Shown: positions 19,806 through 28,732, counted from the stretch's first letter. The stretch is DNA of 64,000 bases from Lichenicoccus sp964242335 (GCA_964242335.1 CAXTAY010000014.1:24790-88789); one strand, 5' to 3'. Notes: a model not told the origin generated them from the letters alone. A program made the numbers and translations.

Positions 19806-20437
19806 GAGGCGTCGCGCGGCGAGGCCGTGCCGCGCACGAGGTCGCGCGCCTTGGCCGCGATCTCCTCGGCGCTGGCCGCGCCGTCGATGAAGCCGACGAA
19901 GCGGCCGCGCTCGTCCATCACGTAGATGATCGAGCTGTGGTCCATCGTGTAGTCGCCGCCCCTGGTCGGGTGCCGCGCGGCGTAGACGCGGAACTCGTGC
20001 TCGGCGCGGTCGATCTCGGCTTGCGTGCCGGTCAGGCCGGTGATGCGGGTTCCGAACAGCGACGCGTACTGGCCGACCACCGCCGCGGTGTCGCGCGCGG
20101 GATCGACGGTGATGAAGATCGGCGCGATCGCGCGGCCCTGGTCTTTCAGCAGGTCGAGCGCGTTGGCGATGTTGTTCAGCGCCGTCGGGCAGGCGTCCGG
20201 GCAGCGCGTGTAGCCGAAATAGATCAGCATCCAGCGGCCGCGGAAGTCGGCGTCGGTGACGGTGCGGCCGTCCGCGCCGACCAGCCGGAACGGGCCGCCG
20301 ATGCTGGCCGAGAGGTCCGAGCCGCCGGAGGTCGGGGCGGACGAGGGGCGCGTGGCGAGCAGCGCGCCGCCGCCGGCGAGCAGGATCGCGAGGACCGCGA
20401 GCGGCGGCGCCAGCTTGCGTCTCGACGGCGGTCTCAA
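19802..20437 (-). CDS. SCO1/SenC family copper chaperone
   Basis: 211-residue membrane-anchored thioredoxin-fold protein of the SCO family, used in delivering copper to cytochrome oxidase or in thiol-redox control. N-terminal anchor LAVLAILLAGGGALL; copper-binding CPDAC within YFGYTRCPDACP and the third ligand His in YTMDHSSIIY, so the metal site is complete. It starts at TTG 20437, which overlaps the polA stop (TTGA), and its own stop overlaps the next gene's TTG. Both start codons are TTG, which may keep translation low. Confidence 0.92.
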   Translation of the reverse strand: MRPPSRRKLAPPLAVLAILLAGGGALLATRPSSAPTSGGSDLSASIGGPFRLVGADGRTVTDADFRGRWMLIYFGYTRCPDACPTALNNIANALDLLKDQGRAIAPIFITVDPARDTAAVVGQYASLFGTRITGLTGTQAEIDRAEHEFRVYAARHPTRGGDYTMDHSSIIYVMDERGRFVGFIDGAASAEEIAAKARDLVRGTASPRDAS

Positions 20438-20439
20438 TG
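20406..20439 (-). repeat. direct repeat at polA 3' junction (copy 1)
   Basis: Two short blocks (20406-20421 and 20423-20439) covering the polA stop/SCO start junction. They recur upstream of polA at 23176-23191 (14 of 16 identical) and 23202-23218 (17 of 17 identical), in the same orientation. Confidence 0.7.
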
Positions 20440-23217
20440 CGCGTCCGCCCAGCTCTTGCCGTGGCCGGTCTCGACCACCAGCGGCACCGACAGGCTCGCC
20501 GCGGATTCCATCACCGACTTGACCACCGCCTGCAGGCGCTCGGCTTCCGCCTCCGGTGCCTCGAACAGCAGCTCGTCATGCACCTGCAGCAGCATCCGGG
20601 CGTTCAGCCGTGCCGCGGACAGGGCGGCGGGGATGCGCACCATGGCGCGCTTGATGATGTCGGCGGCACCGCCCTGCAGCGGCGCGTTGCTGGCCTGCCG
20701 CTCGGCGTAGGAGCGGCGTGCGGGGTTCTTGTCGGCGATGCCGGGGATCCAGCAGCGCCGGCCGAAAGGGGTCAGCACGTAGCCGTGGGTGCGGGCCTCC
20801 TCGCGGGTGCTGTCCATGAAGGCGCGTATGCCGGGATAGCGCGCGAAGTAGGCGTCGATGTAGCTGCGCGCCTCGCCGGGCGGGATGCCCAGCTGGCGGC
20901 CGAGCCCGAAGGCGCTGATGCCGTAGATGATGCCGAAATTGATCGCCTTGGCGCGGCGCCGGGTGGCCGCGTCCATGCCCGCCATCGGCACGCCGAACAC
21001 CTCGCTGGCGGTGCGGGCATGGATGTCCTGGCCGGTGGCGAACGCCTCCTTCAGCGCCGGGATGCCGGCGACGTGGGCCATCAGGCGCAGCTCGATCTGC
21101 GAGTAGTCGGCCGAGACCAGCACGTGGCCGGGGGCGGCGATGAAGGCGCGCCGGATGCGCCCGCCCTCCTCGGTGCGGATCGGGATGTTCTGCAGGTTGG
21201 GCTCGTTCGAGGACAGCCGGCCGGTCGAGGTGATCGCCATCTGGAACGAGGTGTGCACGCGCCCGGTGTCGGGGTTGACCTCGTCCACCAGGGCATCGGC
21301 GTAGGTGGATTTAAGCTTGGCCAGCTGGCGCCATTCCAGGATGCGCGCCGGCAGCTCGTGCCCCTGCTCGGCGAGGCCCTGCAGTACCGAGGAATCCGTA
21401 CCCCAGGCGCCGGTCTTCATCCGCTTGCCGCCGGCCAGGCTCATCTCGTCGAACAGGATCTCGCCCAGCTGCTTGGCGCTGCCGAGATTGAAGGGGCGGC
21501 CGGCCAACGCGTGGATCTCGGTCTCCATCACCGCCATGCGCGCGGCGAAATCGACCGACATGCGACGCAGCTCGGTGGCATCGACGCTGATGCCGGCCTG
21601 CTCCATGTCGGCGAGGATGCGTATCAGCGGGCGCTCGAGCTGCTCGTAGAGGGCGAGCGAGCGGTTGCGGGCGAGCTGCGGGCGCAGCGCGTGCCACAGC
21701 CGAAGCGTGACGTCGGTGTCCTCGGCGGCGTAGCGGGTGGCGCTGGCGAGGTCGACGCGGGCGAACGGAATGCGGTTGCGGCCGGTGCCGGTGACCTGGT
21801 CGTAGGTCACCGGGGTGTGGCCGAGATGGCGCGACGACAGCTCGTCCATGCCGTGGCCGTGCGCGCCGGCCTCCTGGGCGTACGAGATCAGCATGGTGTC
21901 GTCGATCGCCACCGCGCGCGCGGCACCCGCGTGCTCCAGCACCAGCATGTCGAACTTGGCGTTCTGGAAGATCTTCAGCGTGCCCGGGTCGAGGAGCAGC
22001 GGATCGAGCAGGTCGAGCGCCGCCCGCGCCTCGAGCTGGTTGCCGACCGGATGCTCCAGGTCGCCCTCGTGTCGCAGCGGCACGTAGCAGGCGCGTCCCG
22101 AGGCGGTGGCGAGCGAGAAGCCGACCAGGTTGGCGCGCATCGTGTCGAGCCCGTCGGTCTCGGTGTCGATGGCGCACAGGCCGGCGGCCCGGGCGGCGTC
22201 GATCCAGCCGCGCAGCGCCTCGGCGGTGGTGACGGTCTCGTAGCCGGCGAAGCCGACATGGGCGGCGGGCGCCTCGGCGGGCGGCGGCTGGTGCCGCGCC
22301 TGTGCCTCCAGCCCGAGCCGCTGGGTGATGGAGCGGAAGCCCATGCCGTCCAGCCAGGCGGCGAGGTGCTGCGGGTCGGGCCGGGCGAAGCCGAGCTCGC
22401 CGATCGGCAGCGGCAGCGGCGCGTCGTCGCGCAGGATGACCAGCCGACGCGAGAGACGCGCGTTGTCGGCATGCTCGAGCAGCATCTCGCGTCGCTTCGA
22501 GGGCTTCATCGCCGGCGCGGCGGCGAGGATCGCCTCCAGGTCGCCGAACTCGGCGACCAGGGCGCCCGCGGTCTTGGGGCCGATGCCGGGCACGCCGGGC
22601 ACGTTGTCGACCGGATCGCCCATCAGCGCCTGCACCTCGACCACCTTGTCGGGGCCGACGCCGAAGCGCTCGCGCACCTCCGCCTCGCCGATCGTCTTCT
22701 GCTTGATCGGGTCCAGCATGTCGATGCCGGGCCGGATCAGCTGCATCAGGTCCTTGTCCGACGAGACGATGGTGCAGCGTCCGCCGGCCTGCTCGACCGC
22801 GCGCGCGTAGGCGGCGATCAGGTCGTCGGCTTCCCAGCCGGCGAGCTCGATCGCCGGGATGCCGAAGGCCGCGGTGGCCTCGCGCACCAGGGCGAACTGC
22901 GGCACCAGCTCGGGCGGCGGCTCCGGCCGGTGCGCCTTGTACTCGCCGTAGAGCTCGTTGCGGAAGGTGAGGCGGCCGGCGTCGAAGATCACCGCGAGGT
23001 GGGTGCCGACATGGTCGCGCAGGAAGCGCGCGATCATGTTGGTGAAGCCGAACACCGCGTTCACCGGCGTGCCGTCCGCCCGGTTCATCGGCGGCAGGGC
23101 ATGGAAGGCGCGGAAGATGAAGCCGGAGCCGTCGATCAGGACCAGGTGGATATCCGGCAGGGCGCTCGTGCTCGGGGCGCCGGCTTCCGTCGCCTCCGGC
23201 GCGACGGCGGTCTCAAT
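20434..23217 (-). CDS. polA: DNA polymerase I (start codon non-canonical)
   Basis: Replication/repair polymerase with all three domains: 5' nuclease (KDLMQLI, GVPGIGPKTA), proofreading 3'-5' exonuclease with intact acidic pair in CAIDTETDGLD, and polymerase (VSADYSQIELRLMAH, RAKAINFGIIYGIS, LLQVHDELLFE). The first ATG in frame is at 23088 (884 residues), but the frame continues upstream with the family N-terminus HLVLIDGSGFIFRAFHALPP, whose Asp binds metal in the 5' nuclease, so translation must begin earlier. No ATG, GTG or TTG lies in that frame; ATT at 23217 overlaps the zf-CHCC stop (ATTGA) and gives 927 residues, close to the usual size. ATT use is inference. Confidence 0.9.
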   Translation of the reverse strand: METAVAPEATEAGAPSTSALPDIHLVLIDGSGFIFRAFHALPPMNRADGTPVNAVFGFTNMIARFLRDHVGTHLAVIFDAGRLTFRNELYGEYKAHRPEPPPELVPQFALVREATAAFGIPAIELAGWEADDLIAAYARAVEQAGGRCTIVSSDKDLMQLIRPGIDMLDPIKQKTIGEAEVRERFGVGPDKVVEVQALMGDPVDNVPGVPGIGPKTAGALVAEFGDLEAILAAAPAMKPSKRREMLLEHADNARLSRRLVILRDDAPLPLPIGELGFARPDPQHLAAWLDGMGFRSITQRLGLEAQARHQPPPAEAPAAHVGFAGYETVTTAEALRGWIDAARAAGLCAIDTETDGLDTMRANLVGFSLATASGRACYVPLRHEGDLEHPVGNQLEARAALDLLDPLLLDPGTLKIFQNAKFDMLVLEHAGAARAVAIDDTMLISYAQEAGAHGHGMDELSSRHLGHTPVTYDQVTGTGRNRIPFARVDLASATRYAAEDTDVTLRLWHALRPQLARNRSLALYEQLERPLIRILADMEQAGISVDATELRRMSVDFAARMAVMETEIHALAGRPFNLGSAKQLGEILFDEMSLAGGKRMKTGAWGTDSSVLQGLAEQGHELPARILEWRQLAKLKSTYADALVDEVNPDTGRVHTSFQMAITSTGRLSSNEPNLQNIPIRTEEGGRIRRAFIAAPGHVLVSADYSQIELRLMAHVAGIPALKEAFATGQDIHARTASEVFGVPMAGMDAATRRRAKAINFGIIYGISAFGLGRQLGIPPGEARSYIDAYFARYPGIRAFMDSTREEARTHGYVLTPFGRRCWIPGIADKNPARRSYAERQASNAPLQGGAADIIKRAMVRIPAALSAARLNARMLLQVHDELLFEAPEAEAERLQAVVKSVMESAASLSVPLVVETGHGKSWADAH

Positions 23218-23218
23218 G
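23176..23218 (-). repeat. direct repeat upstream of polA (copy 2)
   Basis: Blocks 23176-23191 and 23202-23218 match the polA/SCO junction at 20406-20421 and 20423-20439; here the blocks are ten bases apart rather than one. Read out of frame it would encode LRPPSRR, the same as the beginning of the SCO protein. Confidence 0.7.
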
Positions 23219-23428
23219 TCCTGAATCGCCGGCCTCCTGCGCCTGCGGGTCGAGCACGTAGAGTCGCGAGCAGTAGGGGCAGAAGGTCTGCGTGCCCTCG
23301 ATGCGCAGCCAGACGCGTGGGTGGCCGAGCGGGCCGTCGCCGCCGTCGCAGGCGACGACCCGGCTGCTTGCCAGCAGCGTCTCGACGAGGCCCAGCCGCG
23401 GGGTAGGGGTGGATGCGCCGAACGGCAT
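23213..23428 (-). CDS. zf-CHCC (NDUFS6-like) zinc-finger protein
   Basis: Small 71-residue protein with the zf-CHCC pattern: VACDGGDGPLGHPRVWL and CPYCSRLYVL give Cys-His-Cys-Cys ligands. The family includes the mitochondrial complex I subunit NDUFS6 and short bacterial homologues common in alphaproteobacteria. The start at ATG 23428 (MPFGAST) is preferred; an upstream ATG at 23509 would add an Arg-rich stretch overlapping the divergent hydrolase gene. Its stop overlaps the proposed polA start. Confidence 0.85.
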   Translation of the reverse strand: MPFGASTPTPRLGLVETLLASSRVVACDGGDGPLGHPRVWLRIEGTQTFCPYCSRLYVLDPQAQEAGDSGH

Positions 23429-23481
23429 GCAGTCGCCTCGATGTGGGGCGCGCCGGCACGACTGGCCGGCGCTTCGGCGGG

Positions 23482-24615
23482 ATGATACGCAGGATCGCCA
23501 TGGTTTCAAAACGCCGCCCCCGCCCCCGCCTTCGTCGCCGCCTCGGCGCCAGCCTGTGCCTGCTGGCCTGCCTGACGCTGCCGGCGGCCGGCTGCGCGGA
23601 TCGCCGGGACCCCGCGATCGCGGCGGGGCATGACGCGGATCGTCGGCTGGTGCCGCCGGACCTGGTCTGGACGCTTCCGGGCGGCGCGCGCATCCCGGTG
23701 CGGGCGTGGCTTCCGGCGGGGCCGCCGCGCGCGGTGGTGCTGGCGTTGCACGGCATCAACGACAGCCGCGACGCCTGGGAGCTGCCGGGTCCGGTGCTGG
23801 CCGGAGACGGGATCGCGCTCTATGCGGCCGACCAGCGCGGCTTCGGGGCCGCTCCCGGGCGCGGATACTGGCCGGGCACCGACCAGCTGGTGGACGACGC
23901 GGCGGCGATGGTGCGCCTGCTCGCGGCCGCCGATCCCGGGACGCCGCTCTACGTCATGGGCGAGAGCATGGGCGGGGCGGTGGCGATGTGCCTCGCGGCG
24001 CGGCCGGATCCGCCGCCGGTGTCGGGCTACGTGCTGCTGGCTCCGGCGGTGTGGAGCAGCGACCAGATGAGCCCGCTGATGACCGGCTCGCTGTGGACGG
24101 CGGCGACCGTGCTGCCGGACTGGCAGCTCACCGGCCGCGAGCTGCCGCTGCACGTCCAGGCGAGCGACAACCTCGATGCGTTGTACCGGCTCTCGTACGA
24201 TCCGCTGACGCTGAAGGGCACGCGCACCAGCGAGCTGCGCGGCCTGGTTGCCCTGATGACGCGGGCGGCGGCGGCGGCGCCGAAGCTGCACGGGGCGGTG
24301 CTGGTCGCCTACGGCGCGCATGACGAGCTGGTGCCGCAGGCGGCGATGAGTGCCACCTGGCGTCGGCTGCCGGCCGAGGTGCGACGGGCGTTCTATCCGC
24401 AGGGCTACCACCTGCTGATGCGTGACCGTGATCGCGAGGCGGTCATCGGCGACGTGGCGAGCTGGATCGACGATCCGCGGCGTGCGCTGCCCTCGGGCGC
24501 CGACGTGGCGCAGGGCGTCTGGCTGGCGGGCCAATCGTGGCAGGCGAAGGTGCCGGTCTGGCTGCCCGGCAACCTCGACGGGGTGCTGCCCGACGGCAGC
24601 GGCGGGGTGGACTGA
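23482..24615 (+). CDS. alpha/beta hydrolase (lysophospholipase-like), predicted lipoprotein
   Basis: 377 residues. An N-terminal Arg-rich stretch is followed by a hydrophobic segment ending in LPAAGC, a plausible lipobox, so it is probably an outer- or inner-membrane lipoprotein facing the periplasm. The hydrolase core shows LALHGINDSRDAW (oxyanion region), YAADQRGFGAAPGRGYW, the nucleophile elbow VMGESMGGAVA (Ser), a late Asp in AYGAHDELVP and the His in GYHLLMRD. This is the monoacylglycerol lipase/lysophospholipase subgroup. Start 23482 (ATG) with an alternative ATG at 23500. Transcribed divergently from the zf-CHCC/polA operon. Confidence 0.88.
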   Translation: MIRRIAMVSKRRPRPRLRRRLGASLCLLACLTLPAAGCADRRDPAIAAGHDADRRLVPPDLVWTLPGGARIPVRAWLPAGPPRAVVLALHGINDSRDAWELPGPVLAGDGIALYAADQRGFGAAPGRGYWPGTDQLVDDAAAMVRLLAAADPGTPLYVMGESMGGAVAMCLAARPDPPPVSGYVLLAPAVWSSDQMSPLMTGSLWTAATVLPDWQLTGRELPLHVQASDNLDALYRLSYDPLTLKGTRTSELRGLVALMTRAAAAAPKLHGAVLVAYGAHDELVPQAAMSATWRRLPAEVRRAFYPQGYHLLMRDRDREAVIGDVASWIDDPRRALPSGADVAQGVWLAGQSWQAKVPVWLPGNLDGVLPDGSGGVD

Positions 24616-24702
24616 CGCGCGCGGCATCGCCGTCGGGTGCGTCGGCCGGGCATCGACCGGGGCCTTGGCACAGGGTGGTGATCAGGCTATGCACGGCACG
24701 CT

Positions 24703-24779
24703 GGACCCGTAGCTCAGCTGGATAGAGCGTCGCCCTCCGAAGGCGAAGGCCGAAGGTTCGAATCCTTTCGGGTCCGCCA
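24703..24779 (+). tRNA. tRNA-Arg (anticodon CCG)
   Basis: Acceptor GGACCCG pairs with CGGGTCC, with discriminator G and encoded CCA at 24777-24779. The anticodon stem TCGCC/GGCGA encloses loop CTCCGAA, anticodon CCG reading CGG. The T-arm GGTTCGAATCC is normal. Confidence 0.97.
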
Positions 24780-24893
24780 GAGTAACGAACAATTCAGATC
24801 TCGGCGCCGGCTGCCCTCGATCTTTCTGCGCCGCCCCGGCTTTCCGCCAGGCGTGGTCAAGGCGAGGTTCCACGGAACAGGGACGACATTATC

Positions 24894-25346
24894 ATGAGCG
24901 AGAACGTTACGACTATGGGCGGTCATCTCCGCGAGCCGCTGGTTCCGATACGCACCGGCATCGAGAAGCAGCCGCTGAGGCCCGACACCCATATCGTCGT
25001 CAAGCAGCACGGCGAGGGGTCGAGCCTGCTCTGTCCGCGCTGCGGCAACAACTACCTGCATCATCGCGGAGTCGCCGCCTTCGACCGCAGCGAGGATGCC
25101 GAGACCGTGCTGAAGACCAGCGTCGAGGTCGGCAAGACGACGGTGCAGCTGGTGGCGCAGGCGGACTCCGGCAATCCGAGCATGCGGCGCGACGGTCTGG
25201 TCATCCAGTTCTGGTGCGAGAACTGCGGCGGCGGCGACGACGGCAGCAGCATCATCGAGCTCACCCTGGCGCAGCACAAGGGCGAGACCGAGGTGGCCTG
25301 GCGGTTCACGCCGCTGGACAGCCTGCGGGTGAAGAACGCCGGCTGA
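24894..25346 (+). CDS. conserved hypothetical zinc-ribbon protein
   Basis: 150 residues. Two CxxC pairs, LCPRCGNNYLHH and WCENCGGG, about 70 residues apart, suggest one zinc-ribbon split by a beta-rich insert. The middle region (VEVGKTTVQLVAQ, DGLVIQFWCENC, IIELTLAQHKGETEVAWRF) has the alternation of a beta sandwich. I do not recognise the family. It is a single gene between tRNA-Arg and the sugar-epimerase cluster, 114 bases after the tRNA. The sequence after tRNA genes is a favoured site for integrated DNA, but I see no integrase or att duplication. Confidence 0.75.
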   Translation: MSENVTTMGGHLREPLVPIRTGIEKQPLRPDTHIVVKQHGEGSSLLCPRCGNNYLHHRGVAAFDRSEDAETVLKTSVEVGKTTVQLVAQADSGNPSMRRDGLVIQFWCENCGGGDDGSSIIELTLAQHKGETEVAWRFTPLDSLRVKNAG

Positions 25347-25586
25347 GGCGTCCCTGCCGGCCGCGCCGCCGGCGCTAGGCTCCAGCCTTCCAAGAGCCTC
25401 GACCGACTGCGTCGCGGCTCGACGCCGCATCCTGCGCGTCCGCGGGGTGTCGCCGGCACGGCGGCATCGCCGCATCGGCTCGGCCCCGGTATCTTCATCT
25501 TCTTCCGTTCTGCGGCGCCGCCGGAGCTTGTGCCGGCTCCCGTCGTGCGGCATCACTCTTCATCATCTTCTAGAGAGACGCACGGC

Positions 25587-26705
25587 ATGGCAGGGACGTA
25601 CCTCATCACCGGCGGCGCGGGCTTCATCGGACGCTACCTGTGTGAGGACCTGCTGGCGCAGGGTCATCGCGTGCGCATCCTCGATGCCCTGATCGACCAG
25701 GTGCATGGGCCCGCCGCGCGTCAGCTGCCGGCGCAGATCGCCGCCGAGGTCGAATTCGTCCACGGCGACATACGCGACGCGGGCGTGGTCGACGAGGCGC
25801 TGCGCGGCACCGACGGGGTGTTCCACCTCGCCGCCGAGGTCGGGGTCGGCCAGAGCATGTACGAGATCGCGCGCTATGTCGGGGTGAACGATCTCGGCAC
25901 CGCGGTGCTGCTGGAGCGCCTGGTGGCGCGGCCGGTGCGACGCCTGGTGGTGGCGTCCTCGATGAGCGTCTATGGCGAGGGGATGTACGCACGGCCCGAC
26001 GGCACCGAGGACGGGCAGGTCCGGCGCGTGCTGAAGGACGGCTCGACGCGCTGGGATCCGACCGATGCCGATGGTGTGGCACTGTCGCCGCGGCCCACCG
26101 ACGAGACCAAGCCGGTCGACCTCGCCTCGGTCTACGCGGTCACCAAGTTCGTTCAGGAACGCAACAGCCTGATCGTCGCGCGCGCCTACGGCATGGAGGC
26201 GGTGGCGCTGCGACTGTTCAACGTGTTCGGACCCGGCCAGGCGCTGTCCAACCCCTATACCGGCGTGCTGGCGAATTTCGGCGCGCGGCTGCTGAACGGC
26301 CAGTCGCCGCTGGTGTTCGAGGATGGCAGGCAGAAGCGCGACTTCGTGCATGTCCGCGACGTGGCGCGCGCGTTCCGACTGGCGATGCAGCGACCCGAAG
26401 CGGCGGGCCACGTGATCAATATCGGCAGTGGCCGCTCGTACACGATCGGCCGCATCGCCGAGATGCTGGCCGGCGCCATGCAGGTCCCGGAGCTGGCGCC
26501 GCGCCTGCTCGGCAAGGCGCGCGCCGGCGACATCCGACATTGTTTCGCCGACATCTCGAAGGCGCGTGCGCTGCTCGGCTTCGTCCCGGAGCATCTGCTA
26601 GAGGACACGCTGGACGAGGCCGCGGCCTGGATACGCAGCTCGAACGCCACCGATCGCGGCGAGCACGCCAGGAAGCAGCTCGAGGCGCGCGGGCTGATGG
26701 CATGA
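25587..26705 (+). CDS. NAD-dependent epimerase, dTDP-L-rhamnose 4-epimerase-like
   Basis: 372-residue extended short-chain dehydrogenase. NAD site TGGAGFIGRYL, active-site Ser in VVASSMSVYGEG and Tyr/Lys in YAVTK. Segments VGVGQSMYEI, LRLFNVFGPGQALSNPYTGVL and FEDGRQKRDFVHVRDVARA resemble the rhamnose-4-epimerase group (6-deoxytalose formation) more than UDP-glucose epimerases; this is from memory of the family, not an alignment. It starts at ATG 25587 after a pyrimidine-rich leader and opens a chain of seven closely spaced plus-strand genes. Its stop overlaps the next ATG (ATGA). Confidence 0.88.
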   Translation: MAGTYLITGGAGFIGRYLCEDLLAQGHRVRILDALIDQVHGPAARQLPAQIAAEVEFVHGDIRDAGVVDEALRGTDGVFHLAAEVGVGQSMYEIARYVGVNDLGTAVLLERLVARPVRRLVVASSMSVYGEGMYARPDGTEDGQVRRVLKDGSTRWDPTDADGVALSPRPTDETKPVDLASVYAVTKFVQERNSLIVARAYGMEAVALRLFNVFGPGQALSNPYTGVLANFGARLLNGQSPLVFEDGRQKRDFVHVRDVARAFRLAMQRPEAAGHVINIGSGRSYTIGRIAEMLAGAMQVPELAPRLLGKARAGDIRHCFADISKARALLGFVPEHLLEDTLDEAAAWIRSSNATDRGEHARKQLEARGLMA

Positions 26706-28732
26706 AGCCGCTGCAGGCAGGTTCGGCGGCACGCCCGTTCGGTTTCGTCGAATGGTTCCGCATCGGCGAATACGAGCGCGTGCGTCAGGCGGTCGCCGGG
26801 ATGAAGGCGGCCGGTGCCTCGTACCTGCGCACCCACCTGTCCTGGGCGGAACATCAGGCGCCGGGCGGCGAGGCCTGGTACGACTGGCTGATCCCGACGC
26901 TGGGCGAGGCGTTCGACCTGCTGCCCTGCGTGCACTACACGCCGCCCTCGCTGTCGCGCAACGGGCGCTCCTCCGGCGCGCCGCGGCGGCTCGCCGACTA
27001 TGCCGACTTCATCGACACCGTGCTCACCCGCTACGGCGCGCATTTCCGAACGATCGAGCTGTGGAACGAGCCCAACAACCTGCTCGACTGGGACTGGCGC
27101 GAGGATCACGACTGGCTGCTGTTCTGCGAGATGGTCGGCGGCGCCGCGCACTGGGCGAGGCATCGCGGCTGGGACGTGGTGCTGGCCGGTCCGTGCCCGT
27201 TCGATACGTACTGGCTCGAGCTGATGGGGCAGCGCGGCGTGCTGGCGACCGTCTCGGCGGTCGGGCTGCACGGCTTCCCGGGGACCTGGGACAGCCGGGC
27301 CAACAACTGGCTCGGCTTCGAGGCGCATGTCGCGGAGATGCGCTCGGTGCTGGACCGTCACAATCCGCAGGCGCGGATCTGGCTGACCGAGACCGGTTAT
27401 TCCACTTGGCGACGCGACGAGGCGACGCAGGTGGAACGCTTCCGCGAGGCGCTGGCGGCACCGGTCGAGCGCATGTACTGGTACGGCTGGCAGGACCTGG
27501 CGCCGACCGTGCCGACGCAGGAGGGCCTCAACTTCGACGCCCGGCACTACCATCTCGGCGTGACCGACGCGGACGGGCGGCCGAAGCTGCTGCGCCGGCT
27601 GCTCGAGGCGGGGGGTGCCGCGGCGCTCGGCACCCATGCGGCGCTGGCGGCGCCGTCGCTGCCGCGCCGGGCGGCGCCGGTGGTGATCCTCGGCGGCGCT
27701 GGCTTCATCGGCAGCAATCTCGCGGACTCGCTGCTGCAGGACGGCCAGGAGGTCGTGCTGCTCGACAGCCTCAGCCGGCCCGGCGTGGAGCGCAACCTGG
27801 CGTGGCTGACCGCCCGGCACGGCGAGCGGCTGCACCCGATCCTCGCCGACATCCGCGACGCCGCCGCGCTGCGCGAGGCGATGAGCGGAGCGGCGGCGGT
27901 GTTCCACCTGGCGGCCCAGGTGGCGGTGACGTCGAGCCTGCTCGATCCGCGTCACGACTTCTCGGTCAATGCCGAGGGCACCGTGAACGTGCTGGAAGCG
28001 ATACGCCACCATGCGCCGCACGCGCCGGTCGTGTTCGCCAGCACCAACAAGGTCTACGGACAGCTCGCCGACGTCGCGGTCTCGGATGCGGGCGGACGCT
28101 ACCTGCCGCGCGACGAGACGTTGTGCCGCTTCGGAATCGACGAGACGCGGCCGCTGGATTTCTGCACGCCCTATGGCTGCTCGAAGGGAGTCGCGGACCA
28201 GTACGTCCTCGACTACGCGAAGTCGTACGGGCTGCGCAGCGCGGTGCTGCGCATGAGTTGCATCTACGGCCCGCGGCAGTTCGGCACCGAGGACCAGGGA
28301 TGGATCGCGCATTTCCTGATACGCGCGCTGCGACGTGAGCCGATCACGATCTTCGGCGACGGCAAGCAGGTGCGCGACGTGCTGCATGTCGATGACGCCG
28401 TGCGCGCCTACCGCGCCGTGCTCGGCGGCATCGACCGCGCGCGCGGGCGCGCCTTCAACCTCGGCGGCGGAGCTGCCAACGCGGTCAGCCTGCACGGCGT
28501 GCTGAACGAGATCGCCGCCGTGCTCGGCCATCCGCTCGATGTGCGTTACGAGCCCTGGCGTGCCGGCGACCAGCCCTACTTTGTCGCCGACACGCGCCGG
28601 CTGCAGCTCGCCCTGGGCTGGTGCGCCGAGATCGGCTGGCACCAGGGGTTGCGCGACCTCGCGGCCTGGCTGCGCGCCGACCTCGGCCGGCCGGCGGTGG
28701 AGACGGTGCGCGCGCGCAGGCTGCTGGCATGA
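26702..28732 (+). CDS. fusion of glycoside-hydrolase-like (clan A type) domain with CDP-tyvelose/paratose 2-epimerase-like SDR
   Basis: 676 residues in two parts. Residues about 1-305 look like a TIM-barrel glycosidase of clan GH-A (beta-xylosidase/GH39-like): THLSWAEHQ, the acid/base motif ELWNEPNN near residue 122, and a candidate nucleophile in IWLTETGYST near residue 226. Residues about 325-655 are an extended SDR: VILGGAGFIGSNLADSL, FASTNKVYG, YGCSK (Tyr/Lys) and SCIYGPRQFGTEDQGW, the last typical of tyvelose 2-epimerases. No stop or low-complexity break separates them. One chain joining a glycan-cleaving fold and a nucleotide-sugar epimerase is odd; the hydrolase half may be a sugar-binding or transferase variant. 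No signal peptide, so cytoplasmic. Confidence 0.87.
   Translation: MKPLQAGSAARPFGFVEWFRIGEYERVRQAVAGMKAAGASYLRTHLSWAEHQAPGGEAWYDWLIPTLGEAFDLLPCVHYTPPSLSRNGRSSGAPRRLADYADFIDTVLTRYGAHFRTIELWNEPNNLLDWDWREDHDWLLFCEMVGGAAHWARHRGWDVVLAGPCPFDTYWLELMGQRGVLATVSAVGLHGFPGTWDSRANNWLGFEAHVAEMRSVLDRHNPQARIWLTETGYSTWRRDEATQVERFREALAAPVERMYWYGWQDLAPTVPTQEGLNFDARHYHLGVTDADGRPKLLRRLLEAGGAAALGTHAALAAPSLPRRAAPVVILGGAGFIGSNLADSLLQDGQEVVLLDSLSRPGVERNLAWLTARHGERLHPILADIRDAAALREAMSGAAAVFHLAAQVAVTSSLLDPRHDFSVNAEGTVNVLEAIRHHAPHAPVVFASTNKVYGQLADVAVSDAGGRYLPRDETLCRFGIDETRPLDFCTPYGCSKGVADQYVLDYAKSYGLRSAVLRMSCIYGPRQFGTEDQGWIAHFLIRALRREPITIFGDGKQVRDVLHVDDAVRAYRAVLGGIDRARGRAFNLGGGAANAVSLHGVLNEIAAVLGHPLDVRYEPWRAGDQPYFVADTRRLQLALGWCAEIGWHQGLRDLAAWLRADLGRPAVETVRARRLLA

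Noticed and set aside
24703..25346. tRNA-Arg as an integration site for a mobile island containing the zinc-ribbon gene and the sugar cluster
   Set aside because: I found no integrase, no repeat of the tRNA 3' end downstream, and no clear composition change.
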